64,000 nt of DNA from Streptomyces asoensis (GTDB lineage: Bacteria; Actinomycetota; Actinomycetes; Streptomycetales; Streptomycetaceae), in NCBI RefSeq assembly GCF_016860545.1, contig NZ_BNEB01000002.1, positions 1,426,001 to 1,490,000 on the forward strand, read 5' to 3'. The notes under the pieces were generated by a model. It searched no databases. It saw nothing but the letters and a program-made list of their open reading frames with translations, and was not told the DNA's origin. The position numbers and the translations under genes were made by a program. This document shows positions 61,683 through 64,000 of the stretch, in pieces. The stretch's first letter is position 1. Each line of letters starts with the position of its first letter.

Positions 61683-61961
61683 TCACCCTGCCGTGGCTCG
61701 CGCCGGATCGCCCGGAGCGGAAACCCGACCGGGCGTCAGGATCTCGTCCAGGACCCGGATTACGGCCTCGTAGGCGATGCCCCGCACCCGGGCCTCCGGT
61801 ACGGCGCCCGGGTCGTCGTCCACCCCCGTACCGGAGGGGGTCACCCTGCCCGGGGAGGAATCCGTGCCCCGGGCCCGCAGGGCGAGCAGTTCCTCGTGCG
61901 CGCAGTCCCTCGCGCGGCGGATGCGCCGCAGCAGTTCGTCCGAGTCCACCACATCGGTCAT
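61683..61961 (-). CDS. Hypothetical protein, 92 aa
   Basis: Starts MTDVVDSDELLRRIRRARDCAHEELLALRARG: an amphipathic N-terminal helix, then a disordered Gly/Asp/Pro region and a second helix RGIAYEAVIRVLDEIL. Soluble and acidic, no recognised family. The coding bias is good and there is no competing gene. It reads toward the small ORF and terminator, which lie beyond its stop. Confidence 0.6.
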   Translation of the reverse strand: MTDVVDSDELLRRIRRARDCAHEELLALRARGTDSSPGRVTPSGTGVDDDPGAVPEARVRGIAYEAVIRVLDEILTPGRVSAPGDPARATAG

Positions 61962-62205
61962 GCGCCCCGCCTACCCCGATCGGAGCGGACGATTGCTCCC
62001 CGGTCGGGAGGTTTGGGCCGTGCGGCCGTGGCCAGCCGAAAGGCAGACGACCGCATCGTCCGGGCGACAGGGCGCGGGATGCGGCAGGAGCGCCGGGACC
62101 ACCGCGGCGGCGCGCTCCGCCCCGGGACGGACGATCCGACCCGGCCCCCGTCGGCGGGGGCCGCTCCGATCATCGACCGGCCGAGCACACCAGGGGAGCG
62201 AAGGG

Positions 62206-62649
62206 ATGCGTACGAACGACTCGACCGACCGTGTGGGCGCGCCGAACGAGAGGTCCGGCCGTGCGGGACACGGCCAGTGCCGTCCGGCCGACGTGCGCAG
62301 TGCCATACGCAGAGCGGTGACCGGACGGTGCGGTGCCACCGGGTGCCGCTACGACGAGGACGGCCTCTCCGACGCCCTGCTCGTCGCGTCGGAACTGACC
62401 AGCAACGCCATGCTGCACGGCGGCGGCATCACCGGGTTCGACGTCGACGTCGACGAGCGGACGGTGAGCGTCTCCGTCAGCGACCGCAGCGACCGGCTGC
62501 CGGTCACCGTCGAACCGGTCGACGGCGAGGGCCGGCGGCGCGTCGGCGGCCGGGGCTGGCCGATCATCTGCCGGCTGGCCCGCGAGGTCAGGGTGTCCTG
62601 CCTGCCCTCCGGCGGGAAATGCGTCACCGCCGTCGTACCGGTCTTCTGA
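62206..62649 (+). CDS. HATPase-domain regulator (anti-sigma-like)
   Basis: 147 aa. RsbW-like ATPase fold: N box LLVASELTSNAMLHGGG (about 60-76) and G box RRVGGRGWPIICRLAREV (about 110-127). ATG 62206 is preceded by GGGGAGCGAAGGG. It lies upstream of and in the same direction as the second SigB/SigF-type sigma gene (62877), although 227 bp separate them. A role in partner-switching control of that sigma factor is plausible. The N-terminal 30 residues are variable and Arg/Gly-rich. Confidence 0.88.
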   Translation: MRTNDSTDRVGAPNERSGRAGHGQCRPADVRSAIRRAVTGRCGATGCRYDEDGLSDALLVASELTSNAMLHGGGITGFDVDVDERTVSVSVSDRSDRLPVTVEPVDGEGRRRVGGRGWPIICRLAREVRVSCLPSGGKCVTAVVPVF

Positions 62650-62876
62650 CCCGCGGACCGGCCGGTCCGGGGCAGGGGCCGAAGCTGCTCGAAATACTTT
62701 TCGGCGGGCGGAGTTTGGGCCTGCGGGGCACGGGCAGACGGAGGTTCGTGCTTCGGACCGGAGGCGCGCCGACGGAAGCGGTTTGACCGCTCCGGGGCGC
62801 TGCCCGCGCCTCCGGACGGCAGGAGCTCTCCGTCGTCAAGTCAGTCCCTGAAATCACCGTTCAGGAGCGATACCGC

Positions 62877-63695
62877 ATGCCCACAGACATGTCGACAAGC
62901 CGTCCCGCCGCATCCGCCCCCACGACCGCGCAGCTGCGGCGCTCCCACGACGACGCGCCCGACACCGCCGGCCGGTTCGCCCGGCTGGTCACCCTGGAGG
63001 AGGGGCCGGAGCGGGACGCCGTTCGCGACGAGCTCGTCACCGCCTGGCTGCCCATGGCCCACCGGATCGCCGGCCGCTTCCGCGACCGCGGTGAGGCGAT
63101 CGAGGACCTCCGGCAGGTCGCGGCTCTCGGTCTCGTGAAGGCCGTCGACCGCTTCGACCCCGAGCGCGGGGCCTTCGAGAGTTACGCCGTGCCCACCATC
63201 ACCGGAGAGATCAAGCGTCACTTCCGGGACCGCATGTGGGCGCTGCGGGTGCCCCGCCGGGTGCAGGAACTGCGCAACAAGGTGCGGATCGCGCGCCGTG
63301 AACTCACCCAGAACCCGGGGGTGGCCGAGCCCTCGGTCGCCGACATCGCCACCCACACCGGCCTCACCGAGGAGGAGGTGAGCGCGGGCCTGGAGGCGCT
63401 GGAGAGCTTCAGCACCCTCTCGCTCGACGCCGAGACCTCGGCCGGGGACGACGGGTACAGCCTCGCCGACACCCTCGGCGACTCGGACGCCTCCTTCGAC
63501 ACCGTGGTCGACCGGGAGTCCGCCAAGCAAGGCCTGCGCCGCCTGCCGGAACGCGAGCGCGCCATCCTCTACATGCGTTTTTTCGAGGACATGACACAGA
63601 GCAGGATCGCCGATCAGCTGGGCATCTCCCAGATGCACGTCTCCAGGCTCATCAGCCGCAGTTGCGAGCGGGTGCGCCAGGAGGCGCTGCGCTGA
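62877..63695 (+). CDS. SigB/SigF-family RNA polymerase sigma factor
   Basis: 272 aa. Region 2 (RDRGEAIEDLRQVAALGLVKAVDRFDPERGAFESYAVPTITGEIKRHFRDRMWALRVPRR) and the C-terminal helix-turn-helix (MTQSRIADQLGISQMHVSRLISRSCERVRQ) match the stress-type sigma family of Streptomyces. The N-terminal about 45 residues are disordered. ATG 62877 has CAGGAGCGATACCGC upstream; a second Met 4 codons later is possible. Paralogous in family to the sigma gene at 11174-12058. Followed by a DUF5133 gene after 44 bp. Confidence 0.95.
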   Translation: MPTDMSTSRPAASAPTTAQLRRSHDDAPDTAGRFARLVTLEEGPERDAVRDELVTAWLPMAHRIAGRFRDRGEAIEDLRQVAALGLVKAVDRFDPERGAFESYAVPTITGEIKRHFRDRMWALRVPRRVQELRNKVRIARRELTQNPGVAEPSVADIATHTGLTEEEVSAGLEALESFSTLSLDAETSAGDDGYSLADTLGDSDASFDTVVDRESAKQGLRRLPERERAILYMRFFEDMTQSRIADQLGISQMHVSRLISRSCERVRQEALR

Positions 63696-63739
63696 ACGGC
63701 AGGACATCCACCCGATCCGAACGGAGGAGAAGCAGACCG

Positions 63740-63982
63740 ATGCTGATGCCCCACCCCGCTGTTCTGCGCACACTCGTCGACGAGTACACGGCGCTCACCC
63801 AGGACGGTTCCGCCGAGAACCAGGCACAGGCCCGCGACCTGGCCTACACGTTGTGCGTGTCCACCGGCACCCGCGACGTACGACACGCCCTGGAGACGGC
63901 GCGGCAGTGGCTCGAGGCCGCGTCCGGCGCCGACGCCGCGGCGGGCCCGTCCACGGGCCACGAGCCGCACGCGTACGCCTGA
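63740..63982 (+). CDS. DUF5133 domain protein
   Basis: 80 aa. The start MLMPHPAVLRTLVDEYTAL is the characteristic opening of the Streptomyces DUF5133 family of small helical proteins, followed by ARDLAYTLCVSTGTRDVRHALETARQWLEAA. They often lie next to SigB-type sigma factors and HATPases, as here. GGAGGAGAAG precedes ATG 63740. Function unknown. Confidence 0.88.
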   Translation: MLMPHPAVLRTLVDEYTALTQDGSAENQAQARDLAYTLCVSTGTRDVRHALETARQWLEAASGADAAAGPSTGHEPHAYA

Positions 63983-64000
63983 CAGGCCCGTCGGCAGAAG

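Overview
High-GC actinobacterial DNA, almost certainly a Streptomyces chromosome. The supporting markers are the codon bias, GTG and TTG starts, a WhiB-family regulator, a popR-clpP3-clpP4 locus, the melC tyrosinase pair, SigB/SigF-type sigma factors with HATPase partners, a DUF5133 gene, and a 2-methylisoborneol (2-MIB) operon with its encapsulin shell gene. As I remember them, several of these loci lie on a chromosome arm in S. coelicolor (clpP3/P4 and popR near SCO728x, 2-MIB near SCO77xx), so arm-type accessory DNA is likely; this is inference. No rRNA, tRNA, IS, prophage, integrase or CRISPR array was seen.

Layout. 0-3.6 kb: end of a DinB-like gene, a LysR regulator divergent from an aldo/keto reductase, a SnoaL-like protein and an orphan 136-aa protein. 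3.7-10.5 kb: a signalling/export cluster (two FHA domains fused to an ABC-2 exporter, an SH3-like protein, a soluble Ser/Thr kinase, then a streptophobe membrane protein and a membrane-anchored DUF6777 protein). 10.6-14.0 kb: stress/proteolysis block (HATPase, SigB/SigF-type sigma factor, PopR, ClpP3-ClpP4) with a visible PopR-type operator; ClpP4 lacks the catalytic histidine. 14.2-18.3 kb: the 2-MIB operon (encapsulin shell, 2-MIB synthase, GPP C-methyltransferase). 18.6-22 kb: VOC protein, RNase HI, SRPBCC protein, tyrosinase melC2 with chaperone melC1. 22.3-27.4 kb: flavin monooxygenase, then an MFS exporter-TetR operon behind two tandem palindromic operators, an aldo/keto reductase and a DUF6328 protein.

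27.5-36.4 kb: an unrecognised 354-aa protein, an F420-type oxidoreductase, a serine hydrolase, a membrane-anchored pseudokinase, a threonine-dehydratase-like enzyme, and a TPR-protein/polyprenyl-synthase operon. 37-43.6 kb: a large LuxR (LAL) regulator, then a tightly overlapping three-gene redox-signalling operon (receiver-glutaredoxin-like-thioredoxin-reductase-like fusion, cyclic-nucleotide-domain histidine kinase, UBP zinc finger). 43.7-50.7 kb: VOC protein, universal stress protein, DUF4032 kinase-like protein, MBL hydrolase, AlkB-like dioxygenase, a TetR regulator with a dense operator upstream of a FAD dehydrogenase, and a DUF488 protein. 50.9-59.4 kb: M1 peptidase, a two-component system, WhiB protein, saccharopine-dehydrogenase-like reductase, TetR, and a LysG/LysE divergent pair. 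59.6-64 kb: MFS transporter, a stand-alone cyclic-nucleotide-binding protein with a possible leader ORF and intrinsic terminator upstream, a small hypothetical, a second HATPase/SigB-type sigma pair, and DUF5133.

The strongest candidates for under-described biology are the redox-signalling operon at 40069-43567, the FHA-ABC/kinase/streptophobe/DUF6777 cluster, the 2-MIB encapsulin locus with its short cargo N-terminus and altered metal motif, the His-less ClpP4, and the 30-codon ORF plus terminator at 61486-61618. Functions are inferred by reading the protein sequences; no database search was run.
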